Shown: positions 35,774-42,886, counted from the stretch's first letter. The stretch: DNA of 64,000 bases from Bermanella sp040371755 (GCF_040371755.1 NZ_BAABWE010000010.1:1-64000), one strand, 5' to 3'. The notes: generated from the sequence alone by a model not told the origin. Translations and numbers: made by a program.

Positions 35774-35877
35774 TTTTTGTATTCCTCCTATTAATAAGTA
35801 CTCTGACCCGAATGGCACTAAGTTAAGCCAGCTTTGCATGGTAAAATAGTTGCGTGTATTTGACCAATTATTTTACT

Positions 35878-36096
35878 ATGACCCCGCTGTTTCCCGGCTG
35901 GCATTTTCCAACCCTTAGAAGAAAACCAAAATCCTCACTTCAAAAACGCTTGGATGATCAAAAAACCATTGATCGACTGAAATTAAACAGTCTCAGTCAG
36001 ACATTGGCAAAATACATCCCAGCTTCACTATTCACAATGGATAAATCTAAAAACTTTTCGAGACGCCGGATATTCAAGGAAATAATTAAAATTTAG
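35878..36096 (+). pseudogene. N-terminal fragment of an IS4-type transposase
   Basis: 72 codons reading TPLFPGWHFP, then SQTLAKYIPASLF and SRRRIFKE before a stop. The order IP-x-x-LF, short linker, SRRRIF is like the start of IS4-family transposases, where a several-hundred-residue catalytic domain should follow. Nothing downstream in any frame restores it, so this looks like a truncated remnant. An in-frame GTG at 35854 is an alternative start. The family call rests on memory of N-terminal motifs only. Confidence 0.45.
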
Positions 36097-36197
36097 ACGT
36101 AGATTTTCCAACCTCTTAAAATTCAGGCTCTTTCTAAAGGGTTCCGATCAATAAAAAACTAAAAGTAATATATAGAACCCTCGGATTTTCAATGTGA

Positions 36198-36285
36198 GCA
36201 CTGAAACAAGGTTTATTTATCGTGGGTGTCTGAATAATTCTGCACTGAAACAAGATTTATTTATTATGGGTGTCTGAATAATTTC
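36198..36285 (+). repeat. tandem duplication, 44-bp unit, two copies
   Basis: Both copies start GCACTGAAACAAG and contain GGGTGTCTGAATAATT; they differ at only a few positions (for example CGTGGG versus TATGGG). The unit is not a multiple of 3 and lies in non-coding DNA. Confidence 0.85.
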
Positions 36286-36337
36286 TTGATTTACGATTAT
36301 TTCTTAAAAAAAATTTGGTGATAATTTTGATTTACAG

Positions 36338-36369
36338 GTTGGATAGGCAAAGCGTCATCCGATGTATGG
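36338..36369 (+). repeat. REP-like element, copy 2
   Basis: GTTGGATA then AAAGCGTCATCCGATGTATGG, nearly the same as the element at 35296-35326. Confidence 0.6.
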
Positions 36370-36396
36370 TAAATTTTCAATACAGGAGCATCAACT

Positions 36397-36422
36397 GTCG
36401 GAAGGCGCTTCGCTTTTCCGAC
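36397..36422 (-). repeat. REP-like hairpin, inverted copy
   Basis: GTCGGAAGGCG at 36397-36407 pairs with CGCTTTTCCGAC at 36411-36422 (one bulge). On the minus strand it matches the other two REP-like elements. It lies 20 bases past the stop of the membrane-protein gene and could protect or end that transcript. Confidence 0.6.
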
Positions 36423-36441
36423 TTACGGGTTGCTAGCTAAT

Positions 36442-37005
36442 TCATGTTCGAATACTTGAAAATTTTTGTTTAATTAGCAGAACAATGCCTAAAATTAACA
36501 ACATAAAGAAAACGAGTGTAAAACTACTTTTTAAAAGAGTAAATATACTCGCAATTTTGACTGTGGTAATTTGTAGTTCGGGGAATGACATTATCATATT
36601 TACAATTAGTACATTTTCAGCATAATCAAATATTCCAGCCAAAAACGGGACTAACGCAAAATAGTAAACCTTGGATTTTTCCTTGAAGGTTTTACCAAAA
36701 AGCCAAACAAGCAGAAGTGAATAAGTAATAGAGAATAAACCGGGATATATAAAGTCTAATGGTAACTGTGTATATAGATAAAGGTCGCGCCCCTCGCTCC
36801 CCAAGGTATCAAGTAGCTCATAGGCATAACTAAACGAATAACCTGTGGGGGATAAATCGAATATCGGTAAGTGGGGAGCATACGCGGTAACAGCTGGAAT
36901 TGAGTAGGACAGCATTGTTAGATACACAGCCATTGTCAATACAAAAAAAGATATCACAATCTTTCCTGTCGAATACTTTCGGATAAAGCGAATTAAATTT
37001 TGCAT
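36442..37005 (-). CDS. membrane protein of unknown function (probable cassette cargo)
   Basis: A 187-residue protein with about five membrane helices: residues 15-37, 83-103, 115-130, 150-180 approximately. The first extracytoplasmic loop contains LPIFDLSPTGYSFSYAYELLDTLG, and EGRDLYLYTQLPLDFIYPGLF follows (both cited in part). I recognise no named family. Upstream lies a degenerate attC-like sequence, downstream REP-like DNA; the orientation agrees with the other cassette genes. Confidence 0.65.
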   Translation of the reverse strand: MQNLIRFIRKYSTGKIVISFFVLTMAVYLTMLSYSIPAVTAYAPHLPIFDLSPTGYSFSYAYELLDTLGSEGRDLYLYTQLPLDFIYPGLFSITYSLLLVWLFGKTFKEKSKVYYFALVPFLAGIFDYAENVLIVNMIMSFPELQITTVKIASIFTLLKSSFTLVFFMLLILGIVLLIKQKFSSIRT

Positions 37006-37031
37006 AGAAAAATATGAGCTCTTTCGATTGT

Positions 37032-37081
37032 CTGATTAATGCCAATATAAGCGGCGAAATGCGCAGCACTTCAAACTTGAT
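37032..37081 (-). other. degenerate attC-like site after the GNAT gene
   Basis: The layout TTAATGCC ... ACTTGATACT mimics the AACGCC ... CTTGTTRRRY frame of the clear sites nearby, but both core triplets are altered (AAT for AAC, GAT for GTT). It sits exactly where the attC of the GNAT cassette should be. Treat as tentative. Confidence 0.3.
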
Positions 37082-37082
37082 A

Positions 37083-37550
37083 CTAGGCAATTACACACTT
37101 CATTTTATAACCGCCAGTTATTTCAAAGCCATTAGACTGGTAGAACTCGACTGTACGATCAAATTCTGGAACTGGCGGAGTACATAACTCAAGACGCTTC
37201 CATTCTTTTTCTTTGGCAAATTTTGCAATCTTTTGAATAAGTGATTTGCCTACTTCTCTTGATCGATATTCTGGCATTACGTAAAACTCCTGAATTATGC
37301 CAAAACTTCCTTCTGCGTAAAGTGAATGACTTTCACATATAGCGCCAAAACCAATAATTTTGTCTCCATCAAATGCAGCCATTACATGATAAAGGCCATT
37401 TGAGACATAGTTTTCGCATAGCTCTATCGCTAGCGGAACATCAACATCAAAGTGTTGAATTCCGGTTCGATCAATAATCTCATTTGTTAGACATACTGCC
37501 AATTTAGCAATTTCTTCCGATTGAGATTTATCAATAATCTTGTATTTCAC
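37083..37550 (-). CDS. GNAT-family N-acetyltransferase
   Basis: A 155-residue acetyl-CoA-dependent transferase of the GNAT fold. Motif A is visible as QEFYVMPEYRSREVGKSLIQK (cited in part; R-x-x-G-K pyrophosphate loop), followed by the motif B region ELCTPPVPEFDRTVEFYQSNGFE with the family's terminal Tyr-x-x-x-GF. Substrate unknown; GNATs are frequent integron cargo. The gene has little upstream space and is followed by a degenerate attC-like sequence. Confidence 0.85.
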   Translation of the reverse strand: MKYKIIDKSQSEEIAKLAVCLTNEIIDRTGIQHFDVDVPLAIELCENYVSNGLYHVMAAFDGDKIIGFGAICESHSLYAEGSFGIIQEFYVMPEYRSREVGKSLIQKIAKFAKEKEWKRLELCTPPVPEFDRTVEFYQSNGFEITGGYKMKCVIA

Positions 37551-37742
37551 GGGATTTCGGATCCTTGCACCGCTTAACGAGACTGTAAAAACTCTCAGCC
37601 ATTACTTTATTTTTAAAAAATAGGACAAAAATAACCCTAAAAATGCGCCTCAGTTTAACATCTGCATAGGTTTGACCATTAAACTTTCTTCAAATTTAAC
37701 GTAGAGCGCGTTTTTTATTTTACGTTGAGTTTTTTCTACAGT
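37551..37742. other. short gene-free spacer inside the cassette array
   Basis: About 190 AT-rich bases upstream of the GNAT gene with a GCTTAAC at 37572-37578 but no convincing right-hand partner. It may hold the promoter of the GNAT gene or be a cassette without a gene. Confidence 0.4.
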
Positions 37743-37848
37743 CTCAACGCTCGGCTCACCTGCGCCCAGCCGAGAGGTTTTTGTGGTAAAGTGTAGCGCA
37801 GCAAAAAGCGCGTATTTTTGGGCGTCTGCGTGGAGCCGTTTGTTACGG
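37743..37848 (-). other. attC recombination site C (after tag)
   Basis: Left end CTCAACGCTCGGCTCACC, right end GTGGAGCCGTTTGTTACGG. The inner boxes CGGCTCACC and GTGGAGCCG are nearly complementary. The length of 106 bases is within the attC range, and the right end touches the tag stop codon. Confidence 0.65.
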
Positions 37849-38460
37849 CTACTTACTCGGTCGTTTAAATTTTTTTCGTGCACTTTCTACCTTCCTCCGA
37901 ATAATACAGCCATCCACATGATCATTGATAAGCCCCATTGCCTGCAAGAAGGCATACACAGTGGTGGGACCGACAAATTTCCAGCCTTTCTTTTTTAAGG
38001 CTTTTGCTAAGGTAACTGATTCGTTCGATATAGAAGCTGATTGCGGCTCAACCTGATCGTTTTTATCTGGTTCAAAACTCCAAAAGTAAGCCGCTAAAGA
38101 ACCTTCTTCTTTAACAAGCTCAATTGCACGTTGAGCATTATTAATAACAGCTTCTATTTTTCCACGATGACGAACAATACCCTCATCTTTTAAGAGACGT
38201 TCAATATCTTTCTCTTTGAAATTTGCAATTTTCTCAAAATCAAACCCATGAAATGCTGCTCTGAAATTTTCGCGTTTAGCGAGAATGGTGCGCCAACTTA
38301 AACCCGACTGAAAACTTTCAAGACATAGTTTTTCGAACAAACGGATATCATCATTTACCGGATAACCCCATTCTTTGTCATGATAATCAAAGAATTCTGG
38401 TGCAGTAGCGCACCAACGACAGCGAGGTTTTCCATCCGCACCAACAACGGTAGAGCTCAT
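37849..38460 (-). CDS. tag: DNA-3-methyladenine glycosylase I
   Basis: Tag removes 3-methyladenine from alkylated DNA as the first step of base-excision repair. The zinc-snap residues are present: CRWC near 14-17, HDKEWGYP with the His near 27, and HVDGCIIR near 185-192. Substrate-pocket motifs RTILAKRENFR and FVGPTTVYAFLQAMG are also seen. The ATG at 38460 has GGAG upstream and is preferred to a TTG four codons earlier. It begins 16 bases after the YciI gene, so both belong to one two-gene cassette. Confidence 0.92.
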   Translation of the reverse strand: MSSTVVGADGKPRCRWCATAPEFFDYHDKEWGYPVNDDIRLFEKLCLESFQSGLSWRTILAKRENFRAAFHGFDFEKIANFKEKDIERLLKDEGIVRHRGKIEAVINNAQRAIELVKEEGSLAAYFWSFEPDKNDQVEPQSASISNESVTLAKALKKKGWKFVGPTTVYAFLQAMGLINDHVDGCIIRRKVESARKKFKRPSK

Positions 38461-38476
38461 TTTTGTCTCCAAAAAT

Positions 38477-38764
38477 TTAACTTAAAAGAAATTCTAGCCT
38501 TTTGTCGGTCTTTTTGGGGTCGATTTCAAGTATTTCAGCGATTACTATGCCTTGCTCCACAAAAGGATCTTCATTCACTCTGTGTTGAAGTTCAGACAGG
38601 GTGGTATTAAAGGCAATAATTGAACCGCCTAAACCAGACTGCAAGCTCCCTACCAAAAGAAAAATACCTTCGTCGAAACCACGCTTAATCCAATGATTGT
38701 GGCCTTCCATAAAGTCACTTGCCCTTGCTTTATTTTCTGAGAATTTCAGTAGCACTAAAAACAT
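38477..38764 (-). CDS. YciI-family protein
   Basis: A 95-residue YCII-domain protein (dimeric alpha-beta barrel). The usual family core is visible: LVLLKFSENKARASDFMEGHNHWIKRG with the conserved His-x-x-x pattern, then LLVGSLQSGLGG and EDPFVEQGIVIAEILE (cited in part). The catalytic role of YciI proteins is not settled. It is cotranscribed with tag inside one cassette; the pairing is unusual because most cassettes carry one gene. Confidence 0.85.
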   Translation of the reverse strand: MFLVLLKFSENKARASDFMEGHNHWIKRGFDEGIFLLVGSLQSGLGGSIIAFNTTLSELQHRVNEDPFVEQGIVIAEILEIDPKKTDKRLEFLLS

Positions 38765-38808
38765 AAATTCCTCCTTACGATTAAATTTTACTCTAGCCTC
38801 ACTTTAAG

Positions 38809-38918
38809 ATCTAACGCCTTTAGCATGGTCCGTAGCGAGTTGGCGACTTTTTTGGAACAAAGAAAGTACCAACTTGCGAAGGTTTAGCCGAAGGCGAGGA
38901 TGCCTAACCTTGTTATGT
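38809..38918 (-). other. attC recombination site B (after the lipoprotein gene)
   Basis: Left ATCTAACGCC (perfect RYYYAAC), right CCTTGTTATGT. Inner boxes TTTAGCAT and ATGCCTAA are near-complementary, and a second pair (GAGTTGG and CCAACTTGC) extends the fold. The 110-base length is normal for longer attC sites. The right end overlaps the lipoprotein stop region. Confidence 0.7.
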
Positions 38919-39299
38919 TTATTGATCAAAAGAGTTGCTAATTTTTTTGCACATTGGATCACTTAAATCACTATTTTTATCGCGAAAGTGATTATTTATT
39001 AAGCATTTAATATATGATTTTGAACCAACTTTGAATTCGTGACTTTGCCCCCAAGACCTATCAACAATCTCATTCTGTGAATTAAAAGCGCTAAAAGAAC
39101 AAGGATTATGATAAGTGCTAATTTCATTTAGGCATGCTGAATATGAACCTACACCTACACAATTTTGATATTCGTGCTGTAAACATATTTGTTCAGAATA
39201 ATGAGGAGTCGTAATTGATATTGCTTCTCGTTTAGACATCTGCGTAACACAGCCAACTAAACTTATCCCGATAACAAATATTAATAATATAAATCTCAT
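38919..39299 (-). CDS. small lipoprotein, cassette cargo
   Basis: A 126-residue exported lipoprotein. Hydrophobic residues 3-14 and lipobox LVGC put the acylated Cys at 17; Val follows, which fits transport to the outer membrane. The mature part has seven Cys and many Asn/Ser, and matches no family I recognise. It lies between attC sites A and B and so forms a single-gene cassette. Confidence 0.72.
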   Translation of the reverse strand: MRFILLIFVIGISLVGCVTQMSKREAISITTPHYSEQICLQHEYQNCVGVGSYSACLNEISTYHNPCSFSAFNSQNEIVDRSWGQSHEFKVGSKSYIKCLINNHFRDKNSDLSDPMCKKISNSFDQ

Positions 39300-39321
39300 G
39301 AAAATTCCTTTTTATAAATAG

Positions 39322-39393
39322 ACATAACGCCGCGCTCTGCGGAAAATTTGGAGCGCAGCGGAAAATTTGTCCGACAGCAGCGCCTTGTTATGC
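39322..39393 (-). other. attC recombination site A (after the 585-residue gene)
   Basis: Left ACATAACGCC, right CCTTGTTATGC. Inner boxes GCGCTCTGC and GCAGCAGCGC are complementary with one extra base. The centre holds a 10-base direct repeat (GGAAAATTTG). The total length is 72 bases. Confidence 0.75.
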
Positions 39394-39409
39394 CATCTTG
39401 CGGGCCTCA

Positions 39410-41167
39410 TCATTTTTTAGGGTCTTCAAACATCATCTTACCAATCCACCAAATTGACCGCCCAACATTGGAAATCAATTGTTGCCCTTGCCTTAAATAC
39501 GAATTTTCAGTGTCAATTCCGGCAAGCTCTAAGGCTTCTCCGATTTTTGAACTTGTCGGGTGTGCATCACCTACTCGCATATCATAAGCACCCACAATTG
39601 GACCAAAGACTTTACGAGCAGCATCATCTCCAACCTTCTGGGATAGTATGTCTTGAAGTAGTTTATTTGAGCCAAGTTTATCCTTATTCGCATGTGCTGA
39701 TAACGCCCGCAACTCTTTGACATTAAGCCGGTCAGAGAAAACGCGTACAATTTCTTTTGCTAGCCTTAGCAATGACGCCTGATCTTTACTTTCGAATCTG
39801 GATATTTTCTTTAAGGCTTCTTCACGGTCTATATCATGTGAGAAAAGAGAAACATTAAACTCTTGCTTAAATCCATTCTCCAGGATGCGCATTACTTCGA
39901 AAAGTAACTCCTCTACTGCATGTGTGGATGCGGGTTGAGCCTTAACTTGAGAATCTAACAACTCACTGGAAACCTTGCCCTCTGGGACTGCATTATGTGC
40001 GGCCCATAAGTGCTGTTCCCATGAAGGCAGACGGGCGATGTCATAAGCATATACAGTAATGAAATCCGCTGAGTTTACTCCAAAGTGAATTCGATAACCG
40101 GACGTTGAGTGAATAGAACCTGTTTCGGCTGTATACCATTCAAGTGAGAAGCCTCGAAGCCCCAACAGCTCATTTACAATACTTGAACGAAACCACAGCC
40201 ACCTTCCAACGTCTTCATTGTTTAGCTCAGCTGATGCGATACGAGTACTATCAGTTTCGACTATGAATTGAGGTAAATTTGTATCAGCGTCCCCTCTAAC
40301 GCGTTTGCTTATGCCTTGGTGTTCAATCCATTCATCCCGCCAAAATTCTCCTTCCACCCGTACACCATCATAACCGGACTTGTTTCCTTCAGACTTTTCA
40401 TAATCAGTATTTTCGTTTGTTTCGGGCCCCATTACAGAAGCGTCTTCCTCTTCGTCTACATCTGTACGCCAAGCACGAAACATTGCCCAACTACCGCCAA
40501 ATACATCATTCACATTGCGAATAAGTAGTTCATATCGGCCGCCATCCCTTTCTTCTTGGTGGTCTTTCAGGTCAGCATATTCGCTGTTTTCAAGTGTCGG
40601 TACGTTTTCAACTCTTTGTCGATAGTACGATAGCCTTAGAGATAAATTTCTAGCCGCTAAATAGTCGAGAAGAAACTCTCTTTTTATTTCGATGAGGCGC
40701 TGTTCCCCTTTGTCATCGAGAACCTCCCGAGCTACTACTACAAAATTCTCTTCTGGCCTTACCCAGTTACTCCCCTCTTTAATAAGACGAAGCGCTACTA
40801 CTAAGTCAGGATTCAATATCCATAAACTTCCGCCAACTACAGGTTGAGGGTGCTCAAATATAAGATGGATTCCGATTGGTTCTTTGTCATTCCATTGGTA
40901 CTGTTCAATTGTAGAATAATAGCCATCTTCATAGGCATAAGGTTGAGGAGTACAACCAATACCAATGTCACTCCAGCTAGCTTTTTCTGCTATTTCTCTG
41001 TGCTCTGGAGGAAATGCTACAGAACCACAACCAAAGTACTCGCCAACGTGCCCTATATATTTGCAGTTTCCTTTTTCATCGTTAATTGATGCCCTCAAAG
41101 GCACCCAAGTAGACTTTGAAAAAGTCCGGCGTGTTTCCTTTTTTTGAAGAATCCAATCTTGATTCAT
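39410..41167 (-). CDS. large protein of unknown function with R-x4-H motifs, cassette cargo
   Basis: A 585-residue soluble protein, the largest and topmost gene of the cassette array. No signal peptide or membrane helix. The N-terminal 420 residues are mixed alpha-beta, rich in Trp, Asp and Glu, with an acidic stretch near 235-260 (DVDEEEDAS). The C-terminal part (about 420-585) is helical and contains two Arg-x4-His motifs: Arg487-His492 (RALSAH) and Arg531-His536 (RVGDAH, followed by PTSS). R-x4-6-H is the catalytic motif of HEPN ribonucleases found in defence and toxin systems, so a HEPN-like effector is possible but unproven. I do not recognise the family as a whole. Confidence 0.7.
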   Translation of the reverse strand: MNQDWILQKKETRRTFSKSTWVPLRASINDEKGNCKYIGHVGEYFGCGSVAFPPEHREIAEKASWSDIGIGCTPQPYAYEDGYYSTIEQYQWNDKEPIGIHLIFEHPQPVVGGSLWILNPDLVVALRLIKEGSNWVRPEENFVVVAREVLDDKGEQRLIEIKREFLLDYLAARNLSLRLSYYRQRVENVPTLENSEYADLKDHQEERDGGRYELLIRNVNDVFGGSWAMFRAWRTDVDEEEDASVMGPETNENTDYEKSEGNKSGYDGVRVEGEFWRDEWIEHQGISKRVRGDADTNLPQFIVETDSTRIASAELNNEDVGRWLWFRSSIVNELLGLRGFSLEWYTAETGSIHSTSGYRIHFGVNSADFITVYAYDIARLPSWEQHLWAAHNAVPEGKVSSELLDSQVKAQPASTHAVEELLFEVMRILENGFKQEFNVSLFSHDIDREEALKKISRFESKDQASLLRLAKEIVRVFSDRLNVKELRALSAHANKDKLGSNKLLQDILSQKVGDDAARKVFGPIVGAYDMRVGDAHPTSSKIGEALELAGIDTENSYLRQGQQLISNVGRSIWWIGKMMFEDPKK

Positions 41168-41186
41168 TGATCGTCAGTTCCTTTGG

Positions 41187-41243
41187 GCATAACGCTTAAC
41201 TAACGAGCCAGCTTTGCTGGTCTCGTTCAGTGACTTGTTGCTT
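41187..41243 (-). other. attC recombination site D (upstream boundary of the array)
   Basis: Left GCATAACGC, right ACTTGTTGC. A strong inner hairpin, ACGAGCCAGC with GCTGGTCTCGT around a TTT loop and one bulged T, is typical of short attC sites. It precedes the 585-residue gene, so it would belong to a lost or gene-less upstream cassette. Confidence 0.6.
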
Positions 41244-41354
41244 GCGGGTACGATACTGTTATTAAAATTTTTAATTTTACCAGCCTCCAGTGCCAGTACC
41301 CGTTTACTATAAGAGAAATCAAAAAAGGAAAACGCTGAGACAAGATACACACTG

Positions 41355-41422
41355 CGGTAAAGAAGAGCTTGGGTCTGTTGAAACTAAACGCGTTTGTTCA
41401 CAGCCCAAGCTCTTCTTTACCG
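41355..41422. repeat. long perfect hairpin
   Basis: CGGTAAAGAAGAGCTTGGG at 41355-41373 is perfectly repeated in reverse complement at 41404-41422. The interior continues to pair (CTGT with ACAG) and has the palindrome AAACGCGTTT at its centre, so almost the whole 68 bases fold on themselves. No T-run follows, so it is not a standard terminator. Confidence 0.85.
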
Positions 41423-41565
41423 TATGAGTGAAAATTATCTTTGTCAAATTCCTAATTAGATTTTCTTTTCATAAACTGGTTTAAAAAACAAACTATATAG
41501 GTTTGGATTTTAACGGTTTTTCTTCAGTATTTGATGCCTATTATATGCAAGCAACATTTTAATCG

Positions 41566-41812
41566 TGCGCATGCGCGTTTTTGCAGTTCTGATTTTGAAG
41601 GGGAAATCGTTTGGAAGACTCGCCATTACTGGGCTGTAGACCAAATTCCGTTTCGGCTTCTCAAGAAAAACGCGCATGCGCGGTATTACCCTAATTGCGG
41701 GTTCTCGCAATCTCAGGGTTAATTTTTATAAGTCGTTGATATTGCACGATTTAAATTCAGGGCACCAGTAAAAACGCGCATTATTATTTTATTTAAATGT
41801 AAAAACGCGCAT
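41566..41812. repeat. cluster of AAAAACGCGCAT motifs
   Basis: AAAAACGCGCATGCGC at 41666-41681 is the exact reverse complement of 41567-41582. Two further AAAAACGCGCAT copies occur at 41770 and 41801. A similar ATGCGCGTTTTG is near 52023, in the second accessory patch. Confidence 0.7.
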
Positions 41813-42092
41813 GGATTCTTTGAATTATTGAAAATACACTGTCTATCTATACAGTTATTTTACTGCGGGAGTTCTTGCTTTCCATTCACATGCAAGACCA
41901 ATGAGTTTTCCAGTTTTCCAGTTTTGCTGGAATTACCGAAGCACTAATAAAAAAGGAATATTTCAGGAGTTCACAGTATCTATAAAACACACATGTGGAG
42001 TATCAACTGAGTGCGGGGTTGCTTGCCACACATCAAAACCTTTTCAGCTCTAACCCTAAACCCATTGGCCAAAACACTCCATGGCACTCTGC

Positions 42093-42160
42093 CCGATAAC
42101 AAATTGCGGTATTCACCGGCCACTACAATCACTGCACCCCGAGCAGCGCCGCGAAGCGGG
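42093..42160 (+). repeat. dispersed repeat copy B
   Basis: CCGATAACAAATTGCGG, then ATTCACCGGCC, ACTACAATCA, CACCCCGAG and GCCGCGAAGCGGG. Copy B lacks about 30 bases between the last two blocks compared with copies A and C. It is inverted relative to copy A, so A and B face each other across the cassette array. Confidence 0.75.
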
Positions 42161-42349
42161 GGTTGGGTAATCCACCTCTCGTTAACGTTCTCAAGCTGAA
42201 ATTGTCTGCTTTAATTCCTCTAGGTGTAAATATGAAGGAGACACCGTCTTCATTCACTAAATCAATTAAGGTCATTACTTTAATCGGTTTTAAAACTATA
42301 GAAGAAACCTGTATAAAGTGCGCACTACAACTAAAACAGGCGGATTCCC

Positions 42350-42378
42350 TTGCCCCTTGGCCATTGCAGCACTAAAAT
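42350..42378 (+). promoter_or_regulatory. candidate promoter of fdxA
   Basis: TTGCCC at 42350-42355 and TAAAAT at 42373-42378 with a 17-base spacer. The predicted start leaves a leader of about 55 bases before the fdxA ATG. Confidence 0.45.
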
Positions 42379-42439
42379 GTCGCCGCATAAGGCAAGCTAG
42401 ATCAACGCCAAATAGAATTGATGAGATTGAGACCCTACT

Positions 42440-42763
42440 ATGACTTTCGTTGTTGTTGAAAACTGTATTAAATGTAAATACACAGACTGTGTAGAAGTTT
42501 GCCCAGTAGATTGTTTTTACGAAGGCCCTAACTTTTTGGTTATTCACCCTGACGAGTGCATTGATTGCGCGCTTTGTGAGCCAGAATGCCCAGCTGAAGC
42601 GATTTACAGCGAAGATGAGATTCCAGCAGGCCAAGAACAATTTATCGAAATTAACGCTGAGTTAGCGGATGTTTGGCCAAACATCACTGAAATGAAAGAC
42701 AAACTACCAGACGCTGAAGAGTGGGATGGCGTTGAAGGTAAGGCCGATCAACTAGAGCGTTAA
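42440..42763 (+). CDS. fdxA: 7Fe ferredoxin
   Basis: A small soluble electron carrier with one [3Fe-4S] and one [4Fe-4S] cluster. The cysteine layout matches Azotobacter ferredoxin I: Cys9, Cys17 and Cys50 for the 3Fe cluster, Cys21, Cys40, Cys43 and Cys46 for the 4Fe cluster, with extra Cys12 and Cys25. The acidic C-terminal half is typical. Length 107. It is monocistronic, with a candidate promoter upstream and a strong terminator downstream. Confidence 0.96.
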   Translation: MTFVVVENCIKCKYTDCVEVCPVDCFYEGPNFLVIHPDECIDCALCEPECPAEAIYSEDEIPAGQEQFIEINAELADVWPNITEMKDKLPDAEEWDGVEGKADQLER

Positions 42764-42787
42764 TTACTGCGCTACTGGCATATAAAG

Positions 42788-42820
42788 AAAGCCTGCCTGT
42801 GTAAACAGGCAGGCTTTTTT
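42788..42820 (+). terminator. terminator of fdxA
   Basis: A 13-bp perfect stem (AAAGCCTGCCTGT, loop GTAA, complement to 42817) followed by T residues. Confidence 0.92.
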
Positions 42821-42886
42821 GCATCTAAACCCTTATAAAACCTATGCCTACCCTTTAGAGTTACCACTGGTTATCTGTGTTCCACC

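Larger units (their letters stand above)
36097..36441. other. gene-free stretch with tandem and REP-like repeats
   Basis: No credible gene. It contains two 44-bp tandem units (36198-36285), a REP-like copy (36338-36369) and its inverted hairpin form (36397-36422). It lies between the transposase fragment and the last gene of the cassette region. Confidence 0.6.
37032..41243 (-). mobile_element. integron cassette array without integrase in view (CALIN-like)
   Basis: All six genes here lie on the minus strand, share no function, and are separated by imperfect inverted repeats with the layout of attC sites: RYYYAAC-type box, GCC or GCT, inner box, variable centre, complementary inner box, CTT or TTT, GTT-type box. 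Clear sites are at 41187-41243, 39322-39393, 38809-38918 and 37743-37848; a degenerate one is at 37032-37081. Each lies within about 20 bases of the stop codon of the preceding gene except the topmost, which precedes the first gene. No tyrosine recombinase gene of the IntI type is encoded in the window. Confidence 0.75.
41244..42349. other. 1.1-kb gene-free stretch rich in inverted repeats
   Basis: No ORF has a ribosome site or recognisable product. It contains a CGGGTAC...GTACCCG inverted pair (about 41245-41320), a 19-bp perfect hairpin (41355-41422), a cluster of AAAAACGCGCAT motifs (41566-41812), a short AGTTTTCC tandem near 41909-41930 and dispersed repeat copy B. Confidence 0.6.

Noticed and set aside
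36198..36285. CRISPR array
   Set aside because: Only two adjacent units with no spacer between them; no cas genes in the window.
37650..37883. Minus-strand ORF of 77 codons overlapping the tag end
   Set aside because: It runs through attC site C, as frames across imperfect inverted repeats often do; no ribosome site and no family.
42163..42375. Small plus-strand ORF before fdxA
   Set aside because: It overlaps the fdxA promoter candidate, lacks a ribosome site and shows no protein-like pattern.
41244..42440. An integron integrase or attI at the head of the array
   Set aside because: No frame in this stretch is long enough for a tyrosine recombinase (about 320 residues).
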